Shown piece after piece: positions 42,371 to 50,969 of a stretch of 64,000 nt of DNA (positions are counted from its first letter, which is position 1; the number at the start of each line of letters is the position of its first letter). The stretch comes from JAEUMY01 sp031394355. Its GTDB lineage: Bacteria; Pseudomonadota; Gammaproteobacteria; Burkholderiales; Usitatibacteraceae. The position numbers and the translations under genes were made by a program. Location: NCBI GenBank assembly GCA_031394355.1, contig JANNSU010000056.1, positions 96,325-160,324 on the forward strand, given 5' to 3'. Under the pieces are notes generated by a model. It did no database searches and was not told the DNA's origin. It saw only the letters and a list, made by a program, of their open reading frames with translations.

Positions 42371-43342
42371 ATGGCACAGTACGCACCGGTTGTTTCCACG
42401 ATTCTGTTCACTCTGCTCACGTTGCATTGCGTGGACGCGGTTGCCGCCGACGTGACGCCCCAGGTCAGGCAATGCCTGGCTCGCGGCTGGCAGTCGGCGA
42501 CCTTGGCGGTGCAGGGAAAATCTCGTGAACTGCTGTGGAAGGCACCCGGCGGAACATGGTCCAAGGGTGCCATCATCGTGCTGCATGGTGGCGGTGGCCA
42601 TCACTTCCAGTTCTGTGTTGCCAACGCGCCGGTCGTGGCCCCGCAGGTCAGATTCACCGACATGGCACTCGCAGAGGGCTTCGCGGTCTTTCTGCTCAAC
42701 TCATCGGATGCTGTCACCGATCGCGAAGGCCGCGTTTGCGGCAAAGCCTGGGATGACGAGGTCAGGGACCGACCGAATCTGGACTTGCCATTCATCGGTA
42801 GCGTGGCGCGCGAGTTCATCGCGACGCAGCGCCCGAGGGACAGCCGCAATGCCGTGTTCATCACGGGTTTGTCTTCCGGTGGCTACATGACTGCCCGAGC
42901 AGCCACCCATTTCGGGGATCTGTTCACGGCATTCGCGCCGGTCTCCAGCGGTGACCCATATGGTTGGCATCGGCTTTGCGTGAAGGGTACGACTGCCCGA
43001 AGCACGGTGCATGGCGCAGGATTCGACAACGAAACCAGCAAGCAGATCACCGAACGCGATGCCTGCGTTGCCACGTCCTACCCGAACGAAAAGCCCTGGG
43101 ATATTGGCCCTGGCAAAACCAGGCCCGCCTTCAGGCTCTTCCGTCATGCCGAGGATGGCATCAACGATCAGTCATGCAGCGAGAAGATCGGCAGGCAGTT
43201 GCGCGAGCGCGGCTATCGTGGCGCGCCGGACTTCGTCTTGACAGGCGGGCAACGCAGCCTCGCCAACCATCTTTGGCTGGATGCGTACAACCGGCCGATT
43301 CTGGATTTCTTCTCGGACGCTTTGAAAAACGCGGGCAATTGA
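42371..43342 (+). CDS. Secreted alpha/beta hydrolase, poly-hydroxybutyrate-depolymerase-like esterase
   Basis: 323 residues: signal peptide (about 1-27, ending AVAA), oxyanion region IIVLHGGGGHH, nucleophile elbow FITGLSSGGYMTARAA (GxSxG) and late His in SLANHLWLDAYNRP. Resembles feruloyl-esterase/PHB-depolymerase family (LpqC-like). In this island a role in removing O-acetyl groups from peptidoglycan would make sense, but that is inference. Stop is 4 bp from the convergent hydrolase gene. Confidence 0.75.
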   Translation: MAQYAPVVSTILFTLLTLHCVDAVAADVTPQVRQCLARGWQSATLAVQGKSRELLWKAPGGTWSKGAIIVLHGGGGHHFQFCVANAPVVAPQVRFTDMALAEGFAVFLLNSSDAVTDREGRVCGKAWDDEVRDRPNLDLPFIGSVAREFIATQRPRDSRNAVFITGLSSGGYMTARAATHFGDLFTAFAPVSSGDPYGWHRLCVKGTTARSTVHGAGFDNETSKQITERDACVATSYPNEKPWDIGPGKTRPAFRLFRHAEDGINDQSCSEKIGRQLRERGYRGAPDFVLTGGQRSLANHLWLDAYNRPILDFFSDALKNAGN

Positions 43343-43346
43343 GATC

Positions 43347-44756
43347 TCAATCCAGCCGCTGCATCACCGCCCGCCGCCACAGTGCATCCAGAATCCGCTC
43401 CTCGTGTCGATACATCGCCGAATATTCGCCAGGATTCGTGTCGGGGTTGAAGGACGGGCCGCCGATGAGGAACACCATGCCGGTCTTGGTCTCGCGATTG
43501 AACACCATCGCAGAGGTGAGCCCCCATGCATCGCCGAGATGGCCGACCGCCGTGAATCCGCCGCCCTTCACCAACCTGTCACCGCGACCGGGGCCGGAGA
43601 GGTCGAGGAAGTGCTGGTTGCCCAGCCCCCAAGCGTTGAAATAGTCCTGATGTTTGCCGAAGCCCAGCTCGCCGTCAGGATTGCCATTGGTGACGTTGCG
43701 GTTGCGATGCCAGCTCTCGGCCAGCATGGTGTCCACGCTCTGCTTTGACAGAATCTGCTTGCCCTCATGCAGGCCGCCATTCATGAGCATCAGCATCACC
43801 TTTCCGAGTGAAACGGCGGAGAGGCGGATATTGCCTTGCGGGCCGAAGGCCGTGCCATTGCTGCCGATGACATAGCCGGGGCCTGCTCGCGGTTCGGGCG
43901 GCACCTTGCTGTAGTCGTCCACCTGCGCTACCCAAGGTCCGTCGCTGTTCCACACTTCCTTGCCGTTGATCTCGCTGCGTTTGCGATACAGCGTGGCGGT
44001 GTTGGCGAGCACATCTGCCGGAAAGTCCGGTGGGTGAAAGCCGCCGGGCATGTCCATGGGATCGAGGATGAGTCGGCGCATCAGCTTGTCGAAGCGTTCG
44101 CTGGAAGCTCGCTCCATCACCGTGCCGACCACACCCCACGGCAGATTGGCGTACTGGAAGAACTGGCCAGGCTTGAGCCGCTGGCCTGCGGGATGGGTGG
44201 CCGGATTGGCCCACATCAGACCCTTGCCGTAGAGCTTGCCGCCAGGCTCCAGCGCATCGCGAATATTCGCAGGCACGGGCCAGTAGTAGCCGCCATCATC
44301 GCGCAGCGACGATGTGTGGTTCAGCAGCATGCGCAGCGTGATCTTGTCGTTCGGGAAATGCGGATTGCGGAGCGTCCAGCCGAGGTAGTCGCTGACATCA
44401 CGGTCCAGCTCGACCTTGCCTTCCTCTGCCAGCTTCATCACGCCCAGCGTGGTAATGAGCTTCGAAATGGAGGCGATGCGGTACAGCGTGTCCGCATTGG
44501 GTGGCTTGCTTTTGCTCATGTCCGCCGTGTTGATCCAGCGGGCACCGGACTGCCCGGTGTAGACGACCTTGCCATCGCGAACGACCAGCGTGGAGAGTGA
44601 CGCCAGCGAACGCGCCGGATCCGCCGTGATGGTCGCGAGTTCCGAGTCGAGCCGGGTCTTCCACGCATCGTCCACGCGTGCAGGCGACTGCTGGGTGACG
44701 CAGGCGGCGAGCGTTGCCGTGCCGAGCAGTGCGGCGGCAAGGTGGGTGAGTCGCAT
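43347..44756 (-). CDS. Serine hydrolase of the class C beta-lactamase / AmpH family, lipoprotein
   Basis: 469 residues with lipobox TLAAC in the first 20. Active-site SISK in YRIASISKLITTL (SxxK) and the Tyr motif YANLPWGVVG (YxN). The third motif is likely the HLG-type segment AVGHLGDAWG. Members act as DD-peptidases or esterases and only some are beta-lactamases. ATG 44756 gives the signal; a frame to 44777 is slightly longer. 18 bp downstream of amiD on the same strand. One perfect palindrome (ANIR) and a one-mismatch copy at 43418-43429 (PGEYSAM). Confidence 0.87.
   Translation of the reverse strand: MRLTHLAAALLGTATLAACVTQQSPARVDDAWKTRLDSELATITADPARSLASLSTLVVRDGKVVYTGQSGARWINTADMSKSKPPNADTLYRIASISKLITTLGVMKLAEEGKVELDRDVSDYLGWTLRNPHFPNDKITLRMLLNHTSSLRDDGGYYWPVPANIRDALEPGGKLYGKGLMWANPATHPAGQRLKPGQFFQYANLPWGVVGTVMERASSERFDKLMRRLILDPMDMPGGFHPPDFPADVLANTATLYRKRSEINGKEVWNSDGPWVAQVDDYSKVPPEPRAGPGYVIGSNGTAFGPQGNIRLSAVSLGKVMLMLMNGGLHEGKQILSKQSVDTMLAESWHRNRNVTNGNPDGELGFGKHQDYFNAWGLGNQHFLDLSGPGRGDRLVKGGGFTAVGHLGDAWGLTSAMVFNRETKTGMVFLIGGPSFNPDTNPGEYSAMYRHEERILDALWRRAVMQRLD
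44259..44270. repeat. Iterated palindrome, copy 18 (serine hydrolase gene)
   Basis: ANIR in VPANIRDALEPGG. Confidence 0.95.
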
Positions 44757-44773
44757 GGGTAGTTCTCTATCCG

Positions 44774-45565
44774 TCACTTCGGTGTGGTCAGGATTTCCAG
44801 CATCGCCGCTGTCTCGGCATCGGGCTGCCCGTCATGTTTTCTGGGCCGGTACTTCATCTGAAATGCAGTCAGTGCGTTCAACGTGATTTCATCCATGAGG
44901 CCGGTGGTGGCAAGCGCATAACCGTGCTTGATCAGGCGATCCTGGAACCACATCACATCCGGCACCAGTTGCTCGAACACCGGCAGCTTCTCCGCAACCT
45001 TGTTCGCATCCGGCCAGATGATGAGGCCCTCGTCTGCGAGCCGCTTCCAGGGAAACTTCGGTCCCGGATCCTGCTTTCTTGAGGGCGCAATCTCGTTGTG
45101 GCCGACGATGCGGTCGGGCTTGATGTTGTGTTCCTTCACGATCTTCTTCACCAGCGCCACGACTGCCTCGATCTGGCCGGGCGGATAGTCCTGCCACGAC
45201 AGCGTGCCGTCGGGATTCTTGGTGTAGCCGATGTTCACGATTTCGATGCCGATGGAGCTCGCGTTGAGGGCAGTGTGGCCTTGCCACGAGCTGATGCCCG
45301 CATGCCAGGAGCGGCGGTTCTCGTCGACAAGGCGATAGATCTCCGGCGGATCGTCGCGCACGAGGTAGTGGCTGGAGACGCGGCCGCCCTGCACCAGCAC
45401 CTGCATGGACTTGGGGAAATCGATGGCGGTGTAGTGGATGACGAGGAACTGCGCGCGGCTGTCCTGCGCAACAGAGCGGTAGCTGTCGTCGATATAGGGC
45501 GTGGCGCAGCCGGACAAGGCGAGCGTGGTCGCAACCTGTGCGAGAAGCGCGAGATGTCGTTTCAT
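44774..45565 (-). CDS. amiD: N-acetylmuramoyl-L-alanine amidase AmiD, lipoprotein
   Basis: Zinc amidase cutting stem peptides from MurNAc. 263 residues: lipobox LSGC, Amidase_2 domain with zinc ligands in FLVIHYTA and IVGHNEIAPSRKQDPGP, and a C-terminal peptidoglycan-binding domain 1 (WFQDRLIKHGYALATTGLMDEITLNALTAFQ). This domain order and the lipid anchor match AmiD at the inner face of the outer membrane, not cytosolic AmpD. AmiD accepts both MurNAc and anhydroMurNAc. ATG 45565 is chosen over 45580. Followed by the serine hydrolase gene. Confidence 0.93.
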   Translation of the reverse strand: MKRHLALLAQVATTLALSGCATPYIDDSYRSVAQDSRAQFLVIHYTAIDFPKSMQVLVQGGRVSSHYLVRDDPPEIYRLVDENRRSWHAGISSWQGHTALNASSIGIEIVNIGYTKNPDGTLSWQDYPPGQIEAVVALVKKIVKEHNIKPDRIVGHNEIAPSRKQDPGPKFPWKRLADEGLIIWPDANKVAEKLPVFEQLVPDVMWFQDRLIKHGYALATTGLMDEITLNALTAFQMKYRPRKHDGQPDAETAAMLEILTTPK

Positions 45566-45589
45566 GGCGGGGTCTCTCAACGTTGTCGT

Positions 45590-45605
45590 CCCGGCGAAGG
45601 CCGGG
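45590..45605. repeat. REP-like hairpin (CCCGGC-GAAG-GCCGGG)
   Basis: Six-bp perfect stem in a context (GTCGTCCCGGCGAAGGCC) that recurs as intergenic repeat in many proteobacteria. One copy in this window, in the digH/amiD gap. Confidence 0.7.
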
Positions 45606-45704
45606 ATCCAGAGGCGTTGCTTGGTTTCTCAACGAACGGCGCTGGGGCGAAGCATGCCTTCGCGCTTGCGCAGGGGCGACTGGCAATGTTCAGCAGTTGT
45701 GACA

Positions 45705-47330
45705 TCAGTTTCCCAGCGGTGCGTAAGTGATCGGACTCGCATTGCCCACGCGGTCGATGGCCTGCACCGCGATACGGTTCACCACGCCATACGGGTTGAT
45801 GGCTGCGACCTCCACCGATGCGGAGCCATCGTCGCGTGCAGGGGCGGTGGAGAATACCCAGCGGTCGCCATAGCGTGCGGATACTGCGAATATTCGCACT
45901 GGCTCTGGCGCAGTGTTGCGTACCAGGTAGCGCACGGAAGGCCGCCCAGTTGGCGTTGCATCCGTGACGACCTTGGGGGCAGAGGGTGACTTCACGTCCA
46001 GCCAAGGCGAGGCGGGTACCAGTGCAGGGATGGCATAGCTCTGCGTCTTCAATGCATCGCTGATGCCCTTGCGATTTTCCATCAGCGCAATCATGGAGAA
46101 GTGAATTTGCCCGCCGGAGCCGCTGTGGGTACGCGACAGCGCGACCTGATTCGTCACTTCCGCTGGCACCCAGGATCGGGCACTTGAATCGATGCGGCTC
46201 GTGTAGAGGCCTGGCCAGATGTGACGCTCGACACGGTTCTCTGCGATCCAGTAGTCCAGTAGCACATCGAATGCCTGCGCTTTCTGTTCGATGGGCCAGT
46301 AAAGCTGCGGTGCGAGATAGTCGAGCCAGCCCTTTTGCAGCCACAGCTCCACATCGGCGTAAAGCTTGTCGTATTGCGAGAAGCCCGCAATGCCCGGCGC
46401 ACGCTTCTCCGGCTTGCCGAGGCCGAAGGGGCTCACGCCGAAGCGCACCCACGGCTTTTCCTTCTGGATGCCGCGATAGATACGCTCGATGAGACGATTC
46501 ACATTGTCACGACGCCAATCGGCGCGTGCCAATGTGCCGCCGCCAGACAGGTAGGCCTGCCAGGTCGGATCATCCGGGAAGTCGCGCTCCGGCAAGGGCT
46601 TGCCAGGCTCAGAAGGCGGCGCACCCGAAGCCGGGTCTTGCGGCACCGGATACGGGTAGAAGTAATCATCAATGTGCACCGCGTCGATGTCGTAGCGCTT
46701 CACCACATCGAGGATCACGGCCATGGTGTGGTCGGCTGCGCGTGCATCGCCCGGATCCATCCATTGAAAGCCGCCGTAGCTTTTGACCGCCTGCGGCATG
46801 GTGTTGGTGACGTGATTGCGCGCATTGGGTGACACGGCCTTGGTGTGGCGCGCGCGGTAGGGGTTGAACCATGCGTGCAGCTCGATGCCGCGCGCGTGGG
46901 CTTCCTTCACCCACATCTCCAGCGGATCGTAGAACGGCTGTGGCGGCTTGCCTTGCTCGCCGGTGAGGTATTCGCTCCAGGGCTCGATGCTGGAGGCGTA
47001 CAGCGCATCCGTGGATGGGCGCACCTGCACGATGAGCGCATTCAAATTCAGCTCGCGCGCTTTCTCCACAATGGCGATGAGCTCGCGCTGCTGGTCTGCC
47101 ACCGGCAGGCCGGGCTTGGAGGGCCAGTCGATGTTGGCCACCGTGGCGACCCATGCAGCGCGGAATTCGCGCGGCAGCAGCGGCGGCGCATTCGGGTCAA
47201 AGCGTGGTGCAGTCACGACCGAGCCGGGCGGTGTTTGGGCCGGGTCGGCAGGGGCGGGCAGATCAGCACAGCTGCCGAGCACCAGGACCGCGAGCAACAG
47301 GGATATGAATGTCAGACCTTGATGAACCAT
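45705..47330 (-). CDS. digH: DigH-type glycosidase of denuded peptidoglycan (GHL10 family)
   Basis: 541 residues, lipoprotein signal with VLGSCAD. The glycosyl-hydrolase-like 10 (DUF187) barrel is clear: FRAAWVATVANIDWPSKPGL, LNALIVQVRPSTDALYASSIEPWSEYLTG, GIELHAWFNPYRARH, DIDAVHIDDYFYPYPV and WVRFGVSPFGLGKP. E. coli DigH (YddW), of this family, hydrolyses glycan strands stripped of peptides. A C-terminal immunoglobulin-like part follows. It overlaps nagX by about 19 bp. A palindrome copy reads RIFA in PVRIFAVSARYGD. Confidence 0.87.
   Translation of the reverse strand: MVHQGLTFISLLLAVLVLGSCADLPAPADPAQTPPGSVVTAPRFDPNAPPLLPREFRAAWVATVANIDWPSKPGLPVADQQRELIAIVEKARELNLNALIVQVRPSTDALYASSIEPWSEYLTGEQGKPPQPFYDPLEMWVKEAHARGIELHAWFNPYRARHTKAVSPNARNHVTNTMPQAVKSYGGFQWMDPGDARAADHTMAVILDVVKRYDIDAVHIDDYFYPYPVPQDPASGAPPSEPGKPLPERDFPDDPTWQAYLSGGGTLARADWRRDNVNRLIERIYRGIQKEKPWVRFGVSPFGLGKPEKRAPGIAGFSQYDKLYADVELWLQKGWLDYLAPQLYWPIEQKAQAFDVLLDYWIAENRVERHIWPGLYTSRIDSSARSWVPAEVTNQVALSRTHSGSGGQIHFSMIALMENRKGISDALKTQSYAIPALVPASPWLDVKSPSAPKVVTDATPTGRPSVRYLVRNTAPEPVRIFAVSARYGDRWVFSTAPARDDGSASVEVAAINPYGVVNRIAVQAIDRVGNASPITYAPLGN
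45886..45897. repeat. Iterated palindrome, copy 19 (digH)
   Basis: 14-bp form at 45885-45898; RIFA phase in the C-terminal domain. Confidence 0.95.
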
Positions 47331-48463
47331 TTCTTTTTCCACATGAACCAGGCAATGCCCAGCATGAACAGGTTTAACAGGATGGCGAAGAACAGTGACT
47401 GATTGACGGGGCTGAGAGGTAGCGATTGTATCGGGCTATAGAGCAGAGCCTTCAGCGAGACCGCTTTGCCGTCCAAAGCATCGAGTTTGATGAAGCCCAG
47501 CATCTTGGCGATGAGGCCGGAGAGCGCGAAGATGAAGAGGGCGTTCATGCCGTAAACGGTGAAGGGTTTGAACCATCGGGCTGCGGCATTGCGAATATTC
47601 GCGGCATGGCTTCCATCCATGAGCCAGTAAAACGCACCGAACACGATCAGCGACCAGCCTGCCATGAACACGACATAGGACGGTGTCCACAGCGACTTGT
47701 TGATGGGCATGAGCAGGCTGTCGAGGACGGCTCCAACCCACAAACAGGCTAGCCCCGCGAGCAGCATCCACACGGTTCGTGTCGCGCCGTCGTGCACAGG
47801 CGATTTCAACCACTGTGCAGTCAGCGCGCCGGTGAGCAGCGTGGCGATGGCGGGCAGAGTGGAGAGCAATCCCTCGGGGTCCCAGGTCTTCGACTGGGAC
47901 CAGAGATGGCCGTCCAGGAGGAGGCGATCAAGATGGGCGCCGATATCGCGGCCTGCTTCCAGCGAGCCCAGCGTGATGATGCCTTGGGCATCCATCACGG
48001 GGACATTGAGTTGGACCAGCGTATAGACGGCGCACAGCAATGCTGCAGCGACCGCCTGGCCGCGCCAGCCGAGCCAGATGACTAGCGGCGCTGCCAGCAG
48101 CACGCAAAGCCCGATGCGCTGCAGTACGCCCGGAATGCGCACCGTGTCGAAATTGAAATTCGGGATGAGATTGAGCAGGAGCCCGATGGCGATGATGATG
48201 AGCGCGCGCTTGGCCGTCTTCAGGAGCAGTGTCGAGGAGCGCGCACCGGCATTGGCGTGTTTGCCGAGCGAGATCACCATCGACATGCCGACGATGTAGA
48301 GGAAGAACGGAAATATCCAGTCGGTGAACGTCCAGCCATGCCACGGCGCATGAGCGAGCTGCGGGTAGAGGTGGCTCCAGCTGCCGGGATTGTTCACCAG
48401 CACCATCGCCGCGATGGTGAAGCCGCGGAAGGCGTCCAGCGAGGCGAGCCGATCTGTTGTCAT
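47312..48463 (-). CDS. nagX: NagX-like membrane protein (heparan-alpha-glucosaminide acetyltransferase family)
   Basis: 383 residues with about ten hydrophobic segments. N-terminus RLASLDAFRGFTIAAMVLVNNPGSW and the DWIFPFFLYIVGMSM segment are the DUF5009/HGSNAT signature; the conserved His is in the HAPWHGWTFTDW loop. NagX occurs in GlcNAc clusters of many Gram-negatives and is thought to move or acetylate amino sugars at the inner membrane; its reaction is unproven in bacteria. The gene overlaps digH downstream and is preceded by a 267-bp repeat-rich gap after ampG. One palindrome (ANIR). Confidence 0.88.
   Translation of the reverse strand: MTTDRLASLDAFRGFTIAAMVLVNNPGSWSHLYPQLAHAPWHGWTFTDWIFPFFLYIVGMSMVISLGKHANAGARSSTLLLKTAKRALIIIAIGLLLNLIPNFNFDTVRIPGVLQRIGLCVLLAAPLVIWLGWRGQAVAAALLCAVYTLVQLNVPVMDAQGIITLGSLEAGRDIGAHLDRLLLDGHLWSQSKTWDPEGLLSTLPAIATLLTGALTAQWLKSPVHDGATRTVWMLLAGLACLWVGAVLDSLLMPINKSLWTPSYVVFMAGWSLIVFGAFYWLMDGSHAANIRNAAARWFKPFTVYGMNALFIFALSGLIAKMLGFIKLDALDGKAVSLKALLYSPIQSLPLSPVNQSLFFAILLNLFMLGIAWFMWKKKWFIKV
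47591..47602. repeat. Iterated palindrome, copy 20 (nagX)
   Basis: ANIR in SHAANIRNAAARWF, a loop between predicted membrane segments. Confidence 0.95.
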
Positions 48464-48515
48464 GGTGTGACTGCGACCGGAGCGTGGGTTTCAATGAATA
48501 ACGGGCGGTCCGCCG

Positions 48516-48700
48516 AAATCCCCCCTGCCCCCCTTTTGCAAAGGGGGGTGACTTCACTGGTATGGTGTTCGCACTGTGGTTCCCCGTCGCGTAACCGCAA
48601 TACTCCCCCCTTTGCAAAAGGGGGGCTGGGGGGGATTTCAGACGTGCCCTTTGCAAAAGGGGGGCAGGGGGGGATTTCAGGCGTGCCCTTTGCAAAACGA
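48516..48700. repeat. Array of TTTGCAAA-centred G/C-run repeats
   Basis: Four imperfect units with CCCCCTTTTGCAAAGGGGGG-like centre: 48516-48549 (inverted orientation), 48603-48640, 48647-48679 and a partial one at 48687-48700. The outer parts (GGGGGGGATTTCA) are also repeated. Fills the nagX/ampG gap; frames across it read PPFAKGG peptides and are not genes. Confidence 0.88.
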
Positions 48701-48730
48701 GAACGGCCTTCAGTCTTTCCCGTCGCCATG

Positions 48731-50035
48731 TCAATTCTCAGGACCATCCGCCTTCTTGCCGAAGGCCGGGTCGATCTTGATGAAGTACGCCACCACCATC
48801 GACGGCAGCGTGCAGACGCAGACCCACAGGAAGAAGTTGAGGTAACCCAGTTGCGACTGGATCCAGCCGCTGACCATGCCGGGCAGCATCATGCCTAGCG
48901 CCATGAAGCCCGTGCAGAGTGCGTAATGCGCTGTCTTGTGCGGGCCGTCCGCGATCATGATCATGTAGAGCAGATACGCCGCGAACCCGAAGCCGTAGCC
49001 GAACTGCTCAATGGCGATGGCGGTGCTGACGATCACAATGCTGGAAGGCTGCGTTGCGGCGAGAAACACGAATGCCAGATTGGGCACATGCACGGCGAGC
49101 AGCATTGGCCACAGCCACTTCTTGAGACCACCCCTCGAAATCATGAAGCCACCAAGCAACCCGCCCAGTGTGAGAAACAGAATGCCGATCGTTCCGTAGG
49201 CGAGACCCACATCCTTGGTCGTGAATCCCAGCCCGCCTTGGCTGACCGGATCCAGCAGGAAAGGGGCCACCAGTTTCAAAGCCTGGGCTTCGCCCAGCCG
49301 GAAAGTGAGCAGGAACGCAAGGATGAGCAGGATTTCCTTTTTGGCAAAGAAGGTGACGAAGGTGTCGGCAAACTCCTTCACGAAAGGGTTGCCCTTTGCC
49401 GTCGGCACATCGCTGGCGGGGCGCGGCAGGATGAATGCGTGATAGCCCGCCAGCACCAGGAACATGACCGAGAGCAGCCCGAACACCAGCGACCATGCGA
49501 GCGTGATGTTGCCGGTGGTCTCGGTGAGTTGTCCTGCGATCCACACCAGCGCGCCTTGTCCCGTGATCATTGCGATGCGATAGAACGTGGAGCGCACGCC
49601 GACGAACGCCGCCTGCTGATGTTGCGGCAGCGCGAGCATGTAGTAGCCGTCGGCAGCGATGTCGTGCGTGGCGGAGCTGAACGCCATCAACCAGAAAATG
49701 GCGAGTGACATCTGGAAGAAGTTGGACATCGGCAGTGTCAGCGCGACCAGTGCGAACGACGCGCCGATCACCGCCTGCAGCGTCACCACCCAGAATCGCT
49801 TGGTGCGGAAGAGATCCACCACCGGGCTCCACAGCGGCTTGATCACCCACGGCAGATACAGCCAGCTCGTGTAGAGCGCGATGTCGGTGTTGGAGATGCC
49901 GAGATTCTTGTAGAGGATGACCGACAGCGTCATCACCACCACGTACGGAATGCCCTGGCCAAAATAGAGCGTGGGAATCCAGGCCCAGGGATTGCGAATA
50001 TTCGCGTCTACGATCGGCGGGCCGGGATTGTTCAT
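48731..50035 (-). CDS. ampG: AmpG-like major-facilitator transporter
   Basis: 434 residues, about twelve membrane segments. It begins NPWAWIPTLYFGQGIPYVVVMTLSVILYKNLG with YTSWLYLPWVIKPLWSPVVD, the AmpG/PAT-family pattern. AmpG imports GlcNAc-anhydroMurNAc and its peptides; AmpG-like MFS genes in GlcNAc clusters may carry simpler sugars. Its ATG overlaps the murQ stop by 4 bp, so it belongs to the nagK-to-ampG operon. The palindrome gives ANIR at residues 11-14, just before the conserved start of the first helix. Confidence 0.88.
   Translation of the reverse strand: MNNPGPPIVDANIRNPWAWIPTLYFGQGIPYVVVMTLSVILYKNLGISNTDIALYTSWLYLPWVIKPLWSPVVDLFRTKRFWVVTLQAVIGASFALVALTLPMSNFFQMSLAIFWLMAFSSATHDIAADGYYMLALPQHQQAAFVGVRSTFYRIAMITGQGALVWIAGQLTETTGNITLAWSLVFGLLSVMFLVLAGYHAFILPRPASDVPTAKGNPFVKEFADTFVTFFAKKEILLILAFLLTFRLGEAQALKLVAPFLLDPVSQGGLGFTTKDVGLAYGTIGILFLTLGGLLGGFMISRGGLKKWLWPMLLAVHVPNLAFVFLAATQPSSIVIVSTAIAIEQFGYGFGFAAYLLYMIMIADGPHKTAHYALCTGFMALGMMLPGMVSGWIQSQLGYLNFFLWVCVCTLPSMVVAYFIKIDPAFGKKADGPEN
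49994..50005. repeat. Iterated palindrome, copy 21 (ampG 5' end)
   Basis: ANIR in IVDANIRNPWAW. Confidence 0.95.
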
Positions 50036-50955
50036 GGGTGTCCTTTGGCCGCGCTACGCGATTTGCCCGTGGCTGCACGCACGCTGCCCGACGCATTGTG
50101 CAACAGCTCTGCGGCCTTGCCCGGTGTGATGTCCTTCAATATCGCGACGATGGCCACTTTCACCTGATAGTGCGACGACTCCAGCATGCTGCGTGCAGTC
50201 GCTTCCTCGCAGCCCGTGGCCAGCATGGTGAGCCGGATGGCGCGGAGGACCAGTTTTGCATTGGTGGGCACCAGGTCCACCATGAGATTGCCGTAGACCT
50301 TGTTCAGTCGCACCATCAGCGCGCTGGAGAAGGTATTGAGCGCGACTTTCTGCGCGGTGCCAGCCTTCAGGCGCGTGCTGCCGGAGATGAGCTCGGAGCC
50401 GGTATCGAGCGTGATGCCGATCTCGGCCTCGTTCACCACTGGCGTATTGGCATTGTTGGCGAATCCAATCGTGAGTGCGCCCAGACTGCGGGCCTTGACG
50501 AGTGCACCGTGCACATACGGTGTCGTGCCGGACGCGGCGACCAGCAGCACCACGTCGTTGGGGGTCGGTGACAGATCTTCCAGATCCAGTGCACCCTGGC
50601 CTGCATCGTCCTCCGCGCCTTCAACTGCCTGATACACGGCCGTTCGCCCGCCCGCCAGAATGGCCACGGCACGCTCACGTGGCCAGGAAAACGTCGGATA
50701 CAGTTCCACGCTGTCGAGCAGCCCGAGACGACCTGATGTGCCCGCACCAACGTAAAGCAATCGCCCACCAGCCTGGATCCGCGGCAACGCCGCATCCACT
50801 GCACGCGCAATGTCGGCCGCAGCATGTCCAACGGCCGTAACGGCGAGGTGCTGGTCCTCGATGAAGGCCGCGACCAGCTCGGGCGTGTCGTAGGTATCCA
50901 GATCCGCGTGGGCGTCGCTGGGTGATTCCGTTTGCAGTGTTGTCGGGGGCGCCAT
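50032..50955 (-). CDS. murQ: N-acetylmuramic acid 6-phosphate etherase MurQ
   Basis: Cleaves MurNAc-6-P into GlcNAc-6-P and D-lactate. 307 residues (E. coli 298). SIS domain with LLYVGAGTSGRLGLLDSVELYPTF, where Glu in SVELYP is the acid, LLVAASGTTPYVHGAL, and the second motif NKVYGNLMVDLVPTNAKL, diagnostic of MurQ. It needs a kinase to supply MurNAc-6-P; no AnmK is present, and the BadF-type kinase in this operon is the candidate. Confidence 0.96.
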   Translation of the reverse strand: MAPPTTLQTESPSDAHADLDTYDTPELVAAFIEDQHLAVTAVGHAAADIARAVDAALPRIQAGGRLLYVGAGTSGRLGLLDSVELYPTFSWPRERAVAILAGGRTAVYQAVEGAEDDAGQGALDLEDLSPTPNDVVLLVAASGTTPYVHGALVKARSLGALTIGFANNANTPVVNEAEIGITLDTGSELISGSTRLKAGTAQKVALNTFSSALMVRLNKVYGNLMVDLVPTNAKLVLRAIRLTMLATGCEEATARSMLESSHYQVKVAIVAILKDITPGKAAELLHNASGSVRAATGKSRSAAKGHP

Positions 50956-50969
50956 GCGAAGTTTCGCGA

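Noticed and set aside
44774..45565. Assignment as cytosolic AmpD
   Set aside because: Lipoprotein signal and C-terminal peptidoglycan-binding domain match AmiD.
48257..48898. Plus-strand frame with PPFAKGGLGG repeats
   Set aside because: Arises from the TTTGCAAA-centred repeat array and antisense of nagX and ampG.
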